Positions 28,061 to 37,125 of a DNA stretch of 64,000 nt are shown in pieces. The position numbers and the translations under genes were made by a program. Position 1 is the first letter of the stretch; each line of letters opens with the position of its first letter. The notes beneath the pieces were generated by a model. That model did not search any database. It saw nothing but the letters and a program-made list of their open reading frames with translations, and had not been told where the DNA came from. Location: assembly GCA_050049775.1 (NCBI GenBank), contig JASFVP010000008.1, forward strand, positions 25,067 to 89,066. Reading direction: 5' to 3'. This stretch comes from JABDQZ01 sp050049775. Its GTDB lineage: Bacteria > Pseudomonadota > Gammaproteobacteria > Chromatiales > Chromatiaceae.

Positions 28061-29296
28061 TTAAAAATTCCCCTGAAACCAGCTTCTCATGCGGCCCCAG
28101 ACGGCCTTGAAGCCACCACCAACCGGCGCCTCATGCACCTTGCCCCCGCGGGTGCTGCGCCCGAACAGCAACAGGCCGACCCCTGTTGCGTGAATCGGGT
28201 TACGCACCACATCAACCAGACCGGTAACGTACTGGGGCACACCAAGACGCACCGGCATATGAAACACTTCCTCGGCCAGATCAATCAGGCCTTCCATTTT
28301 TGAGCTGCCGCCGGTCAATACCACACCGGCCGCAATCAAATCCTCAAAACCACTACGGCGCAGTTCCGCCTGCACCAGCGTCAACAATTCCTCGTAACGC
28401 GGCTCCACCACTTCCGCCAACGTCTGCCGCGCCAGTCGGCGCGCCGGACGATCACCGATGCTCGGTACTTCGATGGTTTCATCCGGACTCGCCAGTTGTG
28501 TCAGCGCACAGGCATATTTCAGCTTGATTTCCTCGGCATGCTGCGTCGGCGTGCGCAAGGCCACGGCGATGTCGTTGGTAACCTGGTCGCCAGCAATCGG
28601 TATCACCGCGGTATGGCGAATCGCACCCTCGGTGAAAATCGCGATGTCTGTGGTGCCGCCACCGATGTCCACCAGGCAGACACCGAGGTCTTTTTCATCG
28701 TCTTCCAGTACGGCATAGCTGGAAGCCAGCTGTTCGAGAATCAGGTCTTCGACATCCAGGCCACAACGACGCACGCATTTGATGATGTTCTGCGCAGCGC
28801 TCACTGCGCCGGTGACCATGTGCACGCGCGCTTCCAGGCGCACACCGGACATACCGACCGGCTCGTGGATGCCTTCCTGGTTATCGATGACAAATTCCTG
28901 CGGCAGGATGTGCAGGATTTTCTGGTCCGCCGAAATCGGCACCGCACGCGCCGCATCGATGACCCGATCAACATCACCTGGTGTGACTTCACGGTCCTTG
29001 ATCGCGACTATGCCGTGCGAATTGAGACTGTTCATGTGGCTGCCGGCGATGCCGGCAAACACCATGTCGATCGGCACGCCGGCCATGAGCTCAGCTTCTT
29101 CCACTGCGCGCTGGATCGACAACACGGTCGAATCGATGTTGACGACCACGCCTTTCTTCAGTCCGCGCGACGGATGTGAACCGATGCCGATGATTTCGAT
29201 GTCGCCATTGCTGTCGACCTCGCCGACAATCGCCACGACTTTCGACGTGCCGATGTCCAGACCTACGATGACATTCTTGTCGGATTTGCGCGTCAT
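28061..29296 (-). CDS. ftsA: Cell division protein FtsA
   Basis: A 411-residue actin-like ATPase that anchors FtsZ to the membrane. It has the phosphate loop GLDIGTSKVVA, the 1C domain around FAGIAGSHM, ATP motifs LVDIGGGTTDIA and VLTGGSSKMEG, and a C-terminal amphipathic helix (GRMRSWFQGNF). It follows ftsQ directly with no gap. Confidence 0.97.
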   Translation of the reverse strand: MTRKSDKNVIVGLDIGTSKVVAIVGEVDSNGDIEIIGIGSHPSRGLKKGVVVNIDSTVLSIQRAVEEAELMAGVPIDMVFAGIAGSHMNSLNSHGIVAIKDREVTPGDVDRVIDAARAVPISADQKILHILPQEFVIDNQEGIHEPVGMSGVRLEARVHMVTGAVSAAQNIIKCVRRCGLDVEDLILEQLASSYAVLEDDEKDLGVCLVDIGGGTTDIAIFTEGAIRHTAVIPIAGDQVTNDIAVALRTPTQHAEEIKLKYACALTQLASPDETIEVPSIGDRPARRLARQTLAEVVEPRYEELLTLVQAELRRSGFEDLIAAGVVLTGGSSKMEGLIDLAEEVFHMPVRLGVPQYVTGLVDVVRNPIHATGVGLLLFGRSTRGGKVHEAPVGGGFKAVWGRMRSWFQGNF

Positions 29297-30088
29297 TCAG
29301 ACTTTACCTCTGTGTTTTGTCTGCCCGGCAGATTCAGGCTGCTGATCCACCGCTTCCGGCCACTTCACCGCCATGCCGTGGCGATAACGCAGATCAATGC
29401 GTTGCGGCATGCCTTTCATACGATCCAGGCGTTTGATGTGTCTGGCCAGGCGATTCAGCTTGAGCATCACATCCTCCTGGCCGAGCGCCACCTGCAGACC
29501 GTTGCGAAACTCGATCTGCCAGGAACCGCGTGCATTGACGTTCATCTGCTGCAACTGCAGGCCCAGATCGGCAAAGCGTTGCGTTTCCGACCGCATGCGT
29601 TGTACCAGCAACGGCGCCAATTCAATCGGGCCATCCAGCAGCGGCAGATCGGCCGGACCGGTGTCCTGCGAATCAAAAACCTCGCCGTTGGCTGTCACCA
29701 GTTGCTTGTCACCCCAACGCGCAACCGCGACGCGTTCTTCGACAACCAGCACCAGCGTGTTGGGCCAGACGCGCTTGACGCTGATCTGTTGCAGCCATGG
29801 CAGTTGCCTGGCAGCGTTTTGCACCGCTTGCAGGTCAATCGAAAAGAAGCCACCACTGACCTTGCCGGCCACGGCGTTTTCCAGATCTTTCAGCTTGAGG
29901 TATTTGAGTTCACCTTCGATGCGCACCAGCTTCATCGGCAAGGTCGTCGGACTGCTCAACCATTGCTGCACTTGCAAGCCAGCCAGTAACACCAGCAGGA
30001 AGGCGAGGCCGGACAGCAGCAACGGTTTGCTGAGCCTCGGCTCTTGCGCTTTGCGTTTGTGTTGATTGCGTGCCTGCTGTGCCATCAT
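29297..30088 (-). CDS. ftsQ: Cell division protein FtsQ
   Basis: A 263-residue divisome protein with a cytoplasmic basic tail, one membrane segment (about residues 24-44) and a periplasmic POTRA domain (LVRIEGELKYLKLKDLENAV). The beta domain follows. It links early and late divisome proteins through FtsB and FtsL. The ATG at 30088 overlaps the ddlB stop by 4 bp, giving translational coupling. Confidence 0.95.
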   Translation of the reverse strand: MMAQQARNQHKRKAQEPRLSKPLLLSGLAFLLVLLAGLQVQQWLSSPTTLPMKLVRIEGELKYLKLKDLENAVAGKVSGGFFSIDLQAVQNAARQLPWLQQISVKRVWPNTLVLVVEERVAVARWGDKQLVTANGEVFDSQDTGPADLPLLDGPIELAPLLVQRMRSETQRFADLGLQLQQMNVNARGSWQIEFRNGLQVALGQEDVMLKLNRLARHIKRLDRMKGMPQRIDLRYRHGMAVKWPEAVDQQPESAGQTKHRGKV

Positions 30089-31002
30089 GCTTCCAGAGTT
30101 TGTTCCAGTATTTTCCAGACCAGCTCATCAAAACTGATGCCGACCGCCCTGGCCGCCATCGGTACCAGGCTGTGGCTGGTCATGCCGGGTACGCTGTTCA
30201 CTTCAATCAGCCAGGGCTGATCGTTTTCATCGACCAGGAAATCCACGCGTCCCCAGCCGCTTGTTCCGGTTGCCTCAAAGGCCTTCAGGGTAAGTTGCTG
30301 GAAAGTGCTTTCCTTATCCGCATCCAGACCACAGGGAATCAGGTACTCGGTCTGGTCCGATTCATACTTGGCCTGATAATCATAAAAACGGTTTGGCGTT
30401 TTCAGCCGGATCAACGGCAAGGCCTGCTGACCGAGAATGGCCGCAGTGTATTCACGCCCGGTCACCCATTTTTCCGCCATCACCAGATTGTCGTAGCTGG
30501 CAGCATCGGCCCAGGCCTGACGCAACTGCTCAACATCTTCCACGTAAGCCATGCCGATACTGGAACCTTCATGCACCGGCTTGACAATCAAGGGAAAGCC
30601 CAGCTCGATTGCATGTTGCAGATCGGTTTGTTCATGCAGCAAGACAAACCCAGGTGTTGGTAGTCCCAACCCCAGCCACACCAGTTTGGTGCGGTACTTG
30701 TCCATGCTGATGGCCGAACCCATGACGCCGCTGCCGGTATACGGCAGGCCGATGGTTTCCAATGCACCCTGGATCACACCGTCCTCACCGCCACGACCAT
30801 GCAAGACGTTAAAGGCGCGATCAAACCGTTGTGTCTGCAACACTTCAATCACATCGGCGCCGACATCCACGGCATGCGCGTCGACCTGCTGGCGCAACAG
30901 CGCTTCCAGCACAGCATTGCCGCTGATCAACGAGATCTCGCGTTCCGCTGCCGTGCCACCCATCAGCACCGCCACCTTGCCGAAGTCCGCCGCGCGACTC
31001 AT
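30085..31002 (-). CDS. ddlB: D-alanine--D-alanine ligase
   Basis: A 305-residue ATP-grasp enzyme that makes the D-Ala-D-Ala dipeptide of peptidoglycan. N-terminal VAVLMGGTAAEREISL, the ATP-grasp lysine in FPLIVKPVHEGSSIGM and Mg-binding IEVNSVPGMTSHSL are intact. Overlaps at both ends (murB 4 bp, ftsQ 4 bp) show tight coupling. Confidence 0.97.
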   Translation of the reverse strand: MSRAADFGKVAVLMGGTAAEREISLISGNAVLEALLRQQVDAHAVDVGADVIEVLQTQRFDRAFNVLHGRGGEDGVIQGALETIGLPYTGSGVMGSAISMDKYRTKLVWLGLGLPTPGFVLLHEQTDLQHAIELGFPLIVKPVHEGSSIGMAYVEDVEQLRQAWADAASYDNLVMAEKWVTGREYTAAILGQQALPLIRLKTPNRFYDYQAKYESDQTEYLIPCGLDADKESTFQQLTLKAFEATGTSGWGRVDFLVDENDQPWLIEVNSVPGMTSHSLVPMAARAVGISFDELVWKILEQTLEA

Positions 31003-31880
31003 GCTGCTTTCTCCTCGCCAACGATGCGCACTTCCGGCTGCAACTCGACACCGGTCTGCTGCAGGACCGTCTGCTGTATCAGCCGGATCAGCTGTTCGAT
31101 GTCAGCCGCGCTGGCGTCGTCGGTGTTGATGACAAAATTGGCGTGTTTTTCCGACACGCAGGCGTCACCGATACAATGTCCCTTCAGTCCGCAACTTTCG
31201 ATCAGCCGCGCGGCATGATCGCCTGGCGGATTGCGAAAGGTCGAACCACCGCTCGGCAAACCGATCGGCTGGCTGTCGGCGCGCTGCTGCAGCAGCTGAC
31301 GGATATGCTCCTGCGCCTGTTCAGCATCGCCTTGTTGCAACCGAAAGTTGGCCGACAGAAACCATTCATCCGCCTCCGGCAGCTCGACCTGACGGTACGC
31401 CACAACAAATTCCTCGGGCTGACGCGTGACGATGTCGCCATGGCGATTGATCATTTCAACCGACTCGACCAGCGGCCAGGTTTCCCCGCCGAAAGAACCC
31501 GCGTTCATCGACAGCGCTCCACCGACCGTGCCCGGTATGCCGGCAAAAAACTCGAGGCCGACCAAGCCCTCGCGCGCCGCATAACGCGCCGCCACCGCAC
31601 AGCTGACACCGGCTTCGATGCGCAGCGAGGTCGGACCGGTCATCAGCATGTCCTTGAGGCAACCCTGGGTATGCACCACGGTGCCGTCAAAACCGCCGTC
31701 ACGCACCAGCAGGTTACTGCCCAGACCAAGCCACAACAGCTTTTCATCGGCTGGCAGGCTGCGCAGAAACTCGACCAGATCATCGGCATCGGCCGGGCGA
31801 TAAAAATGCCGCGCCGGCCCGCCGACTTTCCAGCTGGTGTATTTCGCCATGGGCTCCTGTTGTCTCATTTCACCACGCAA
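30999..31880 (-). CDS. murB: UDP-N-acetylenolpyruvoylglucosamine reductase
   Basis: A 293-residue FAD enzyme that reduces enolpyruvyl-UDP-GlcNAc. The FAD-binding domain has YTSWKVGGPARHF and FAGIPGTVGGALSMNAG; the C-terminal part has GLPSGGSTFRNPPGDHAARLIE. The start is unclear: a TTG at 31880 keeps the residues RGEMRQQEPMAKYTSW that align with relatives, and ATGs at 31868 and 31850 are alternatives. The frame is closed two codons above the TTG by the stop of a small ORF (31887-32057). Confidence 0.94.
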   Translation of the reverse strand: MRGEMRQQEPMAKYTSWKVGGPARHFYRPADADDLVEFLRSLPADEKLLWLGLGSNLLVRDGGFDGTVVHTQGCLKDMLMTGPTSLRIEAGVSCAVAARYAAREGLVGLEFFAGIPGTVGGALSMNAGSFGGETWPLVESVEMINRHGDIVTRQPEEFVVAYRQVELPEADEWFLSANFRLQQGDAEQAQEHIRQLLQQRADSQPIGLPSGGSTFRNPPGDHAARLIESCGLKGHCIGDACVSEKHANFVINTDDASAADIEQLIRLIQQTVLQQTGVELQPEVRIVGEEKAA

Positions 31881-31886
31881 CCTGCA

Positions 31887-32057
31887 TCATCCTGTTTTGT
31901 CTTCAGACAGTTGCTGTCTGCCAGCCGTGGCCGGCGCAGCAGCTTTGGGCGGTGCTTCGACCCGGTTCTTGCCGGTCTCCGGCGCCTTGCCCAGCACGGT
32001 GCGCAACGATTCGCCACACCCCATATGCAACTGACGCATTAATTGTTTTTCAATCAC
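31887..32057 (-). CDS. Small hypothetical ORF between murC and murB
   Basis: A 56-codon reading frame with a GTG start fills the gap between murC and murB. A strong Shine-Dalgarno (AAGGGAG) lies about seven bases before the GTG and 3 bp after the murC stop. The protein begins VIEKQLMRQLHMGCGESLR and ends in an Ala/Pro/Lys-rich tail. It has no membrane segment and no match I recognise. It is in the same frame as murB, separated by one stop and two codons. It may be a real small protein or a translated leader that couples murC to murB. Confidence 0.5.
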   Translation of the reverse strand: MIEKQLMRQLHMGCGESLRTVLGKAPETGKNRVEAPPKAAAPATAGRQQLSEDKTG

Positions 32058-32069
32058 TCCGCTCTCCCT

Positions 32070-33491
32070 TCAGCCACACAGCTGTTGTACTGTTTTTGCT
32101 GCAACTGCGCCGATGTTGCCGGCGCCACTGATCAATACGATATCGCCGTCGCTGACCAGACTCAGCAACAGCTCCTGTAGTTCGTTGATGTCATCCAGAA
32201 ACACCGGCTCGACCTGACCACGCGCACGCACCGCCTGCACCAGTGAACGACCATCGGCGCCGGCAATCGGCTGTTCACCGGCGGCGTAGACTTCACTGAC
32301 AATCAGCACATCCACCTGCGACAACACTTTGACGAAATCGTCAAACTGCTCCTGGGTGCGTGAATAGCGGTGCGGTTGAAACGCCAGCACCAGACGCTTG
32401 TCCGGCCAGCCCTGCCGAATCGCCTCGATGGTCGCGCCCACTTCCTTGGGATGATGGCCATAGTCGTCCACCAGCATGATTTCGCCGTTCGGAATGCGGC
32501 AATGTTCACTGACCTGGAAGCGTCGACCGACGCCTTCAAATTTTTCCAGCGCGGCACAAATCTGTTCGACCGGGATGTTCAGCTCCAGCGCCACCGCAAT
32601 AGCGGCCAGCGCGTTCAACACATTGTGGCGGCCCGGCATGTTGAGGCAGATGGAAAACGCCGGCTTGCCTTTGGGCAGCACATCAAATTCGGTTTTAAAA
32701 CCTTTTTGCTGCACATTGATGGCGCGGATGTCGGCGTCTTCACTGAGACCATAGGTCGTGACCTGACGACCGATGTCATCGAGAAAGTCACGGATGTTGT
32801 CGTCATCCACACACACGATCGCCAGACCATAAAAAGGCAGGTTATGCAGGAACTGGATGAAGGTCTGGCGCAAGCGTCCGAAGTCACCGTCATACGTCTG
32901 CATGTGATCGGCGTCGACATTGGTCACGACCGACAGCATTGGCAGCAGATGCAAAAACGATGCGTCACTCTCGTCGGCTTCCGCCACCAGGTAATCACTG
33001 TCGCCAAGCTTGGCATGGGTACCGGCCGAATTGAGACGACCACCGATGACAAAGGTCGGATCCAGACCGGCTTCGGTCAGCAAGCTGGCGATCAGGCTGG
33101 TGGTGGTGGTCTTGCCGTGCGTACCGGCAATCGCAATGCCGTAGCGGAAGCGCATCAGTTCCGCCAGCATTTCGGCGCGGCGCACGACCGGAATACGCAG
33201 CAGACGCGCCGCTTCGAGTTCCGGATTTTCCGTATCGATCGCGGTCGAAATCACCACCGCATCCACATTGGCGATATTGTCCGCGCTATGACCGATAAAG
33301 ACCCTGGCGCCGAGTTCTTCAAGTTTCCGGGTTGCTGCATTGTGCTGCAGGTCAGAACCGCTGACTTCATAACCGAGATTCAGCAACACCTGGGCAATAC
33401 CGTTCATGCCGACACCGCCAATACCGACAAAATGAATGCGGCGCACGGTGCCCATTTCGGCGTTGAGCTTGCGTGACGGAGACGGAATCAT
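32070..33491 (-). CDS. murC: UDP-N-acetylmuramate--L-alanine ligase
   Basis: A 473-residue Mur ligase with N-terminal HFVGIGGVGMNGIAQVL, the P-loop GTHGKTTTTSL and the ligase signature FQPHRYSRT. It adds L-alanine to UDP-MurNAc. Its ATG overlaps the murG stop by 4 bp. Confidence 0.97.
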   Translation of the reverse strand: MIPSPSRKLNAEMGTVRRIHFVGIGGVGMNGIAQVLLNLGYEVSGSDLQHNAATRKLEELGARVFIGHSADNIANVDAVVISTAIDTENPELEAARLLRIPVVRRAEMLAELMRFRYGIAIAGTHGKTTTTSLIASLLTEAGLDPTFVIGGRLNSAGTHAKLGDSDYLVAEADESDASFLHLLPMLSVVTNVDADHMQTYDGDFGRLRQTFIQFLHNLPFYGLAIVCVDDDNIRDFLDDIGRQVTTYGLSEDADIRAINVQQKGFKTEFDVLPKGKPAFSICLNMPGRHNVLNALAAIAVALELNIPVEQICAALEKFEGVGRRFQVSEHCRIPNGEIMLVDDYGHHPKEVGATIEAIRQGWPDKRLVLAFQPHRYSRTQEQFDDFVKVLSQVDVLIVSEVYAAGEQPIAGADGRSLVQAVRARGQVEPVFLDDINELQELLLSLVSDGDIVLISGAGNIGAVAAKTVQQLCG

Positions 33492-34567
33492 AACGCCACC
33501 TCCTCGCAGGCATCGGCGATGATGCGACTGGAATCGACCACCGCCAGTGAGCGCGCCGCCTGCGCCATGGCCAGCAAACGCGGCTTGTCTTGCAGCAGTT
33601 GTTGCAACTGGGCTGCCAGACTGTCGGCCGTGAGTTCAGCCTGCGGCATGAGCAGAGCCGCCTGTTGCTGCACCAGGAAAGCCGCATTTTTGGTCTGGTG
33701 ATCATCCACCGCATGTGGGTAAGGCACCAGCAATGAAGCGACGCCCGCAGCGGTCAATTCAGAAACGGTCAAGGCGCCGCTGCGGCACACCACCAGATCC
33801 GCCCAGGCATAGGCCGCCGCCATGTCTTCAATAAATTCGGTCACTTCCGCCGACACGCCATGTTGCGCATAACTCTTTTCAGTCTGTGCCGCCTTGTCGC
33901 GACCGGCCTGATGACGCACCTGTGGTCGTTCGCTGCCTGCCGTAAATTTTGCCAGCGCTGCCGGCAACAGTTCGTTAAGCGCCTGCGCACCCAGTGAACC
34001 GCCCAACACCAGCAGACGCACAGGACCGGTATGTTGCGCCAGTCGCTGTTGCGGTTCAGCCAGAGCACAGATTTCCGCACGCACCGGATTGCCGGAAACC
34101 ACCGCGCCACGTTCTGCCGCAAAGCTGCCGGGGAAGGCTTCAAACACCCGCTTGGCGATTTTGGCCAGCCACTGATTGGTCATGCCCGGCACGGTATTCT
34201 GTTCCTGGATCACCAGCGGCCGACCCAGCAGCCGCGCCACAAGACCACCCGGTCCGGAAACAAAACCACCCATGCCCAGCACCACGTCCGGCTTTCGATT
34301 GCGGATCACACTGGCCGCCTGGAACATGGCGCGCAGCAACTGCAACGGCATCAGCAGCTTTCTGAGCAAACCCTTGCCTCGCATACCCTGAATACTGACC
34401 CACTCCATCGCTATACCTTGTTGCGGAATCACGCGTGCCTCAAAACTGTTGCGCGTACCCAGCCAGAAAACTTCCCAGCCGCGTTGCTGCATTTCGGTCG
34501 CCACTGCCAGCGCCGGAAATACATGTCCGCCGGTGCCGCCTGCCATGACCATCATGCGACCTGCCAT
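33488..34567 (-). CDS. murG: Undecaprenyldiphospho-muramoylpentapeptide beta-N-acetylglucosaminyltransferase
   Basis: A 359-residue GT28 enzyme that makes lipid II on the inner face of the membrane. The G-loops AGGTGGHVFPALAVA and LVLGGSLGAQALNE and the UDP-GlcNAc motif CRSGALTVSELTAAG are intact. Its start overlaps the ftsW end by 16 bp. Confidence 0.97.
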   Translation of the reverse strand: MAGRMMVMAGGTGGHVFPALAVATEMQQRGWEVFWLGTRNSFEARVIPQQGIAMEWVSIQGMRGKGLLRKLLMPLQLLRAMFQAASVIRNRKPDVVLGMGGFVSGPGGLVARLLGRPLVIQEQNTVPGMTNQWLAKIAKRVFEAFPGSFAAERGAVVSGNPVRAEICALAEPQQRLAQHTGPVRLLVLGGSLGAQALNELLPAALAKFTAGSERPQVRHQAGRDKAAQTEKSYAQHGVSAEVTEFIEDMAAAYAWADLVVCRSGALTVSELTAAGVASLLVPYPHAVDDHQTKNAAFLVQQQAALLMPQAELTADSLAAQLQQLLQDKPRLLAMAQAARSLAVVDSSRIIADACEEVAL

Positions 34568-35745
34568 GACTTCTTACCCTTGTTTTGCTGCGCCAGCTGG
34601 CGGTTTTCAAAATCGATACGCAACAACATTGCCAGCATCAGACAGGCAACGATGATGCTGTTGCCGCCATAACTCATGAATGGCAGCGTGATGCCTTTGG
34701 TCGGCAACAGGCCGACATTGACACCAACATTGACGAAAGCCTGGAAGCCGATCCAGATGGCAAGGCCAAACGCGACATAGGCGGCAAAACGCCGGCCCTG
34801 TTGCATCGACACACTGCCGATTTTGAAGGCGCGCCACACCAGCAACGACAGCAACATGATCAGCAACACACTGCCGAACAGGCCAAACTCTTCACCAATC
34901 ACCGCCATGAGAAAATCGGTATGCGCCTCCGGCAGATAAAACTGTTTCTGGATACCGTTGCCGAGGCCGACACCAAACCATTCGCCGCGGCCAAACGCGA
35001 TCAAGGCCTGCGCCAACTGGTAACCACTGCCATTAACGTCCGCCCACGGATCGAGGAAACCGGTGATGCGTGCCATGCGATAGGGCGAGACGTACACCAG
35101 CATACCCAGCGAGCTGCCAACCAGGGTCAGCAAGGCGATGAACTGCCACAACTGTGCACCACCGAGAAACAGCATGCCGAGCGCCGTGACCAGCAACACC
35201 GTGGTGGTGCCGAAGTCCGGCTGCGCCATGATCAGCGCACAGGCGATACCGAGCAACAGCATCGGGTTGATAAAGCCCCTGACGCTGTGGCACACCTCAA
35301 CATGGCGACGCACCAGATACCCGGCCAGATACAGCACCATGAACAGTTTCATGAATTCGGAACTTTGCAGATTGAACATACCCAGTGGGATCCAGCGCGT
35401 CGCGCCGTTGGCGCTGCGGCCGATGCCCGGCACCAATACCAGCAGCAGCAACACCAGACCGAGCACATACAGATAAGCACTGTAACGTTGCCATTGCGCG
35501 GTCGGGATGCGCAGCACCAGCAGGCCAGCCGCGAGTCCCAGCCCGATGGTGAACAGATGCCGCCAGCTGTAATAAAACGGCATGCCGATGCGATCGCCCA
35601 GATGCAGTGACGCAGAAGTCACCATCACCAGGCCCCAGGCCAGCAGGAACACACCAATGGTCAGCAGCAAAGCGTCAAACGGCAAGGCATTGTCGCTGTG
35701 TGTACGGCGCATAGCGGCTGCCTGGGGTTGCATGACGGCGCTCAT
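34552..35745 (-). CDS. ftsW: Peptidoglycan glycosyltransferase FtsW
   Basis: A 397-residue SEDS-family membrane polymerase with about ten hydrophobic segments. Conserved pieces are MAQPDFGTT, FYLPEAHTDFLMAVIGEEFG and GLLPTKGITLPFMSYGG. With its partner FtsI it builds septal peptidoglycan. It overlaps murD by 4 bp. Confidence 0.96.
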   Translation of the reverse strand: MSAVMQPQAAAMRRTHSDNALPFDALLLTIGVFLLAWGLVMVTSASLHLGDRIGMPFYYSWRHLFTIGLGLAAGLLVLRIPTAQWQRYSAYLYVLGLVLLLLVLVPGIGRSANGATRWIPLGMFNLQSSEFMKLFMVLYLAGYLVRRHVEVCHSVRGFINPMLLLGIACALIMAQPDFGTTTVLLVTALGMLFLGGAQLWQFIALLTLVGSSLGMLVYVSPYRMARITGFLDPWADVNGSGYQLAQALIAFGRGEWFGVGLGNGIQKQFYLPEAHTDFLMAVIGEEFGLFGSVLLIMLLSLLVWRAFKIGSVSMQQGRRFAAYVAFGLAIWIGFQAFVNVGVNVGLLPTKGITLPFMSYGGNSIIVACLMLAMLLRIDFENRQLAQQNKGKKSWQVA

Positions 35746-37124
35746 GACAGCAACCTCCGGACCGCCGCGACGAACTGCTCACCGCGATGTTCAAAATTGT
35801 TAAACATGTCGAAGCTGGCGCAGGCCGGCGACAACAGCACCCGATCCCCCGCTAATGCCGCCTGGCGCGCGACATCGACGGCCGCATCCAGGTTGGTGGC
35901 GCGATAGCTTGGCACTTCTTCCGGCAGGATTTCCGCAATCAGGTCGGCATCACGACCGATCAGCACTACGGCACGGCAATACTGGCGCACCGCTGGTGTC
36001 AGCTCGGTGAAATCGGCATCCTTGCATTCGCCGCCAAGAATGATCACCGTTTTGCCCGTGCCTTCACCGGCAAAACCGCGCAGCGCCGCTATGCTGGCGC
36101 CAACATTGGTTGCCTTGGAATCGTTGTACCAGCTGACGCCGCCGATCTCGGCGATGAACTGGGTGCGATGCGGTAGACCGCCAAACTGTTGCAAGGCCGT
36201 CAACATGGCCGTCAGCGGCAAACCGGATGCCTCGCCAAGCGCCAATGCCGCCAGCGCATTGGCCAGGTTGTGGGAACCGGCCAGGCGCAAATCAGCCACC
36301 GGACATATTTTTTCCCGCCCCTTGCAAATCCAGCCGCGCCCTTGCTCACGGCAGACGCCATACACATTGTCCGCCGCTGGCGCCGACAAGGTAAAACCGA
36401 TCGATGCACCCGCCACCGGCATACCGGACACCAGCTCGTCATCGAGGTTGACCACCGCAACCTTTGCCTGGCGAAAAATTTGCGCCTTGACCGCCGCATA
36501 CTGCACAAGACTGTCGTAGCGATCCATATGATCTTCGGAAACGTTCAATACGGTGGCCGCCACCGGCTGCAACGAGTAAAGGGTTTCCAGCTGAAAGCTT
36601 GATAACTCCAGCACATAGAGTTGTACAGCATCATCGAGCAGTTCCAGCGCCGGGATGCCGATGTTGCCACCGACCGCCACCTTGATATTCGCGGCTTGCG
36701 CCATTTCACCGACCAGGGTGGTGACCGTGCTTTTACCGTTGGAGCCGGTAATCGCCACCACCGGTGCCTGGGCGTATTGTGCAAACAGTTCGATGTCACC
36801 GACCACCGACACACCACGCTGCAGCGCCTGCTGGATCTCCGGTGTTTGCAGGCTGACGCCGGGGCTGACAATGATCTGCTCGGCCGCAGCAAACGCCTGC
36901 TCATCAAAACCACCAAGGAAACGCGCCACGTCCGGATAGTTCTGCTTGAGTTCATCAAGTACTGATGGCAGATCACGCGTATCGGTCACGGCCAATGAAC
37001 TGGCGCCTTGTGCAGACAAAAAGCGCACCACTGACATGCCGGTCTTGCCCAGACCGACAATCAGAATCTTCTGTGCCAGTTGACGCTGCTCGTCTGTCAT
37101 GATGTTTACTGCCAACGCTCCCAT
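35742..37124 (-). CDS. murD: UDP-N-acetylmuramoylalanine--D-glutamate ligase
   Basis: A 460-residue Mur ligase with N-terminal ILIVGLGKTGMSVVRFL, P-loop ITGSNGKSTVTTLV and the WYNDSKATN motif. It adds D-glutamate in the cytoplasm. The ATG at 37124 is one base past the mraY stop; an in-frame ATG at 37100 (MTDEQRQ) is possible and would drop eight residues. Confidence 0.96.
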   Translation of the reverse strand: MGALAVNIMTDEQRQLAQKILIVGLGKTGMSVVRFLSAQGASSLAVTDTRDLPSVLDELKQNYPDVARFLGGFDEQAFAAAEQIIVSPGVSLQTPEIQQALQRGVSVVGDIELFAQYAQAPVVAITGSNGKSTVTTLVGEMAQAANIKVAVGGNIGIPALELLDDAVQLYVLELSSFQLETLYSLQPVAATVLNVSEDHMDRYDSLVQYAAVKAQIFRQAKVAVVNLDDELVSGMPVAGASIGFTLSAPAADNVYGVCREQGRGWICKGREKICPVADLRLAGSHNLANALAALALGEASGLPLTAMLTALQQFGGLPHRTQFIAEIGGVSWYNDSKATNVGASIAALRGFAGEGTGKTVIILGGECKDADFTELTPAVRQYCRAVVLIGRDADLIAEILPEEVPSYRATNLDAAVDVARQAALAGDRVLLSPACASFDMFNNFEHRGEQFVAAVRRLLS

Positions 37125-37125
37125 T

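Noticed and set aside
32370..33476. A 368-codon plus-strand frame opposite murC
   Set aside because: It mirrors murC codon usage, has biased His/Arg/Gln content and no family resemblance; an antisense shadow.
34585..35610. A 341-codon plus-strand frame opposite ftsW
   Set aside because: Opposite a clear membrane protein gene; low-complexity Gln/His/Asp content.
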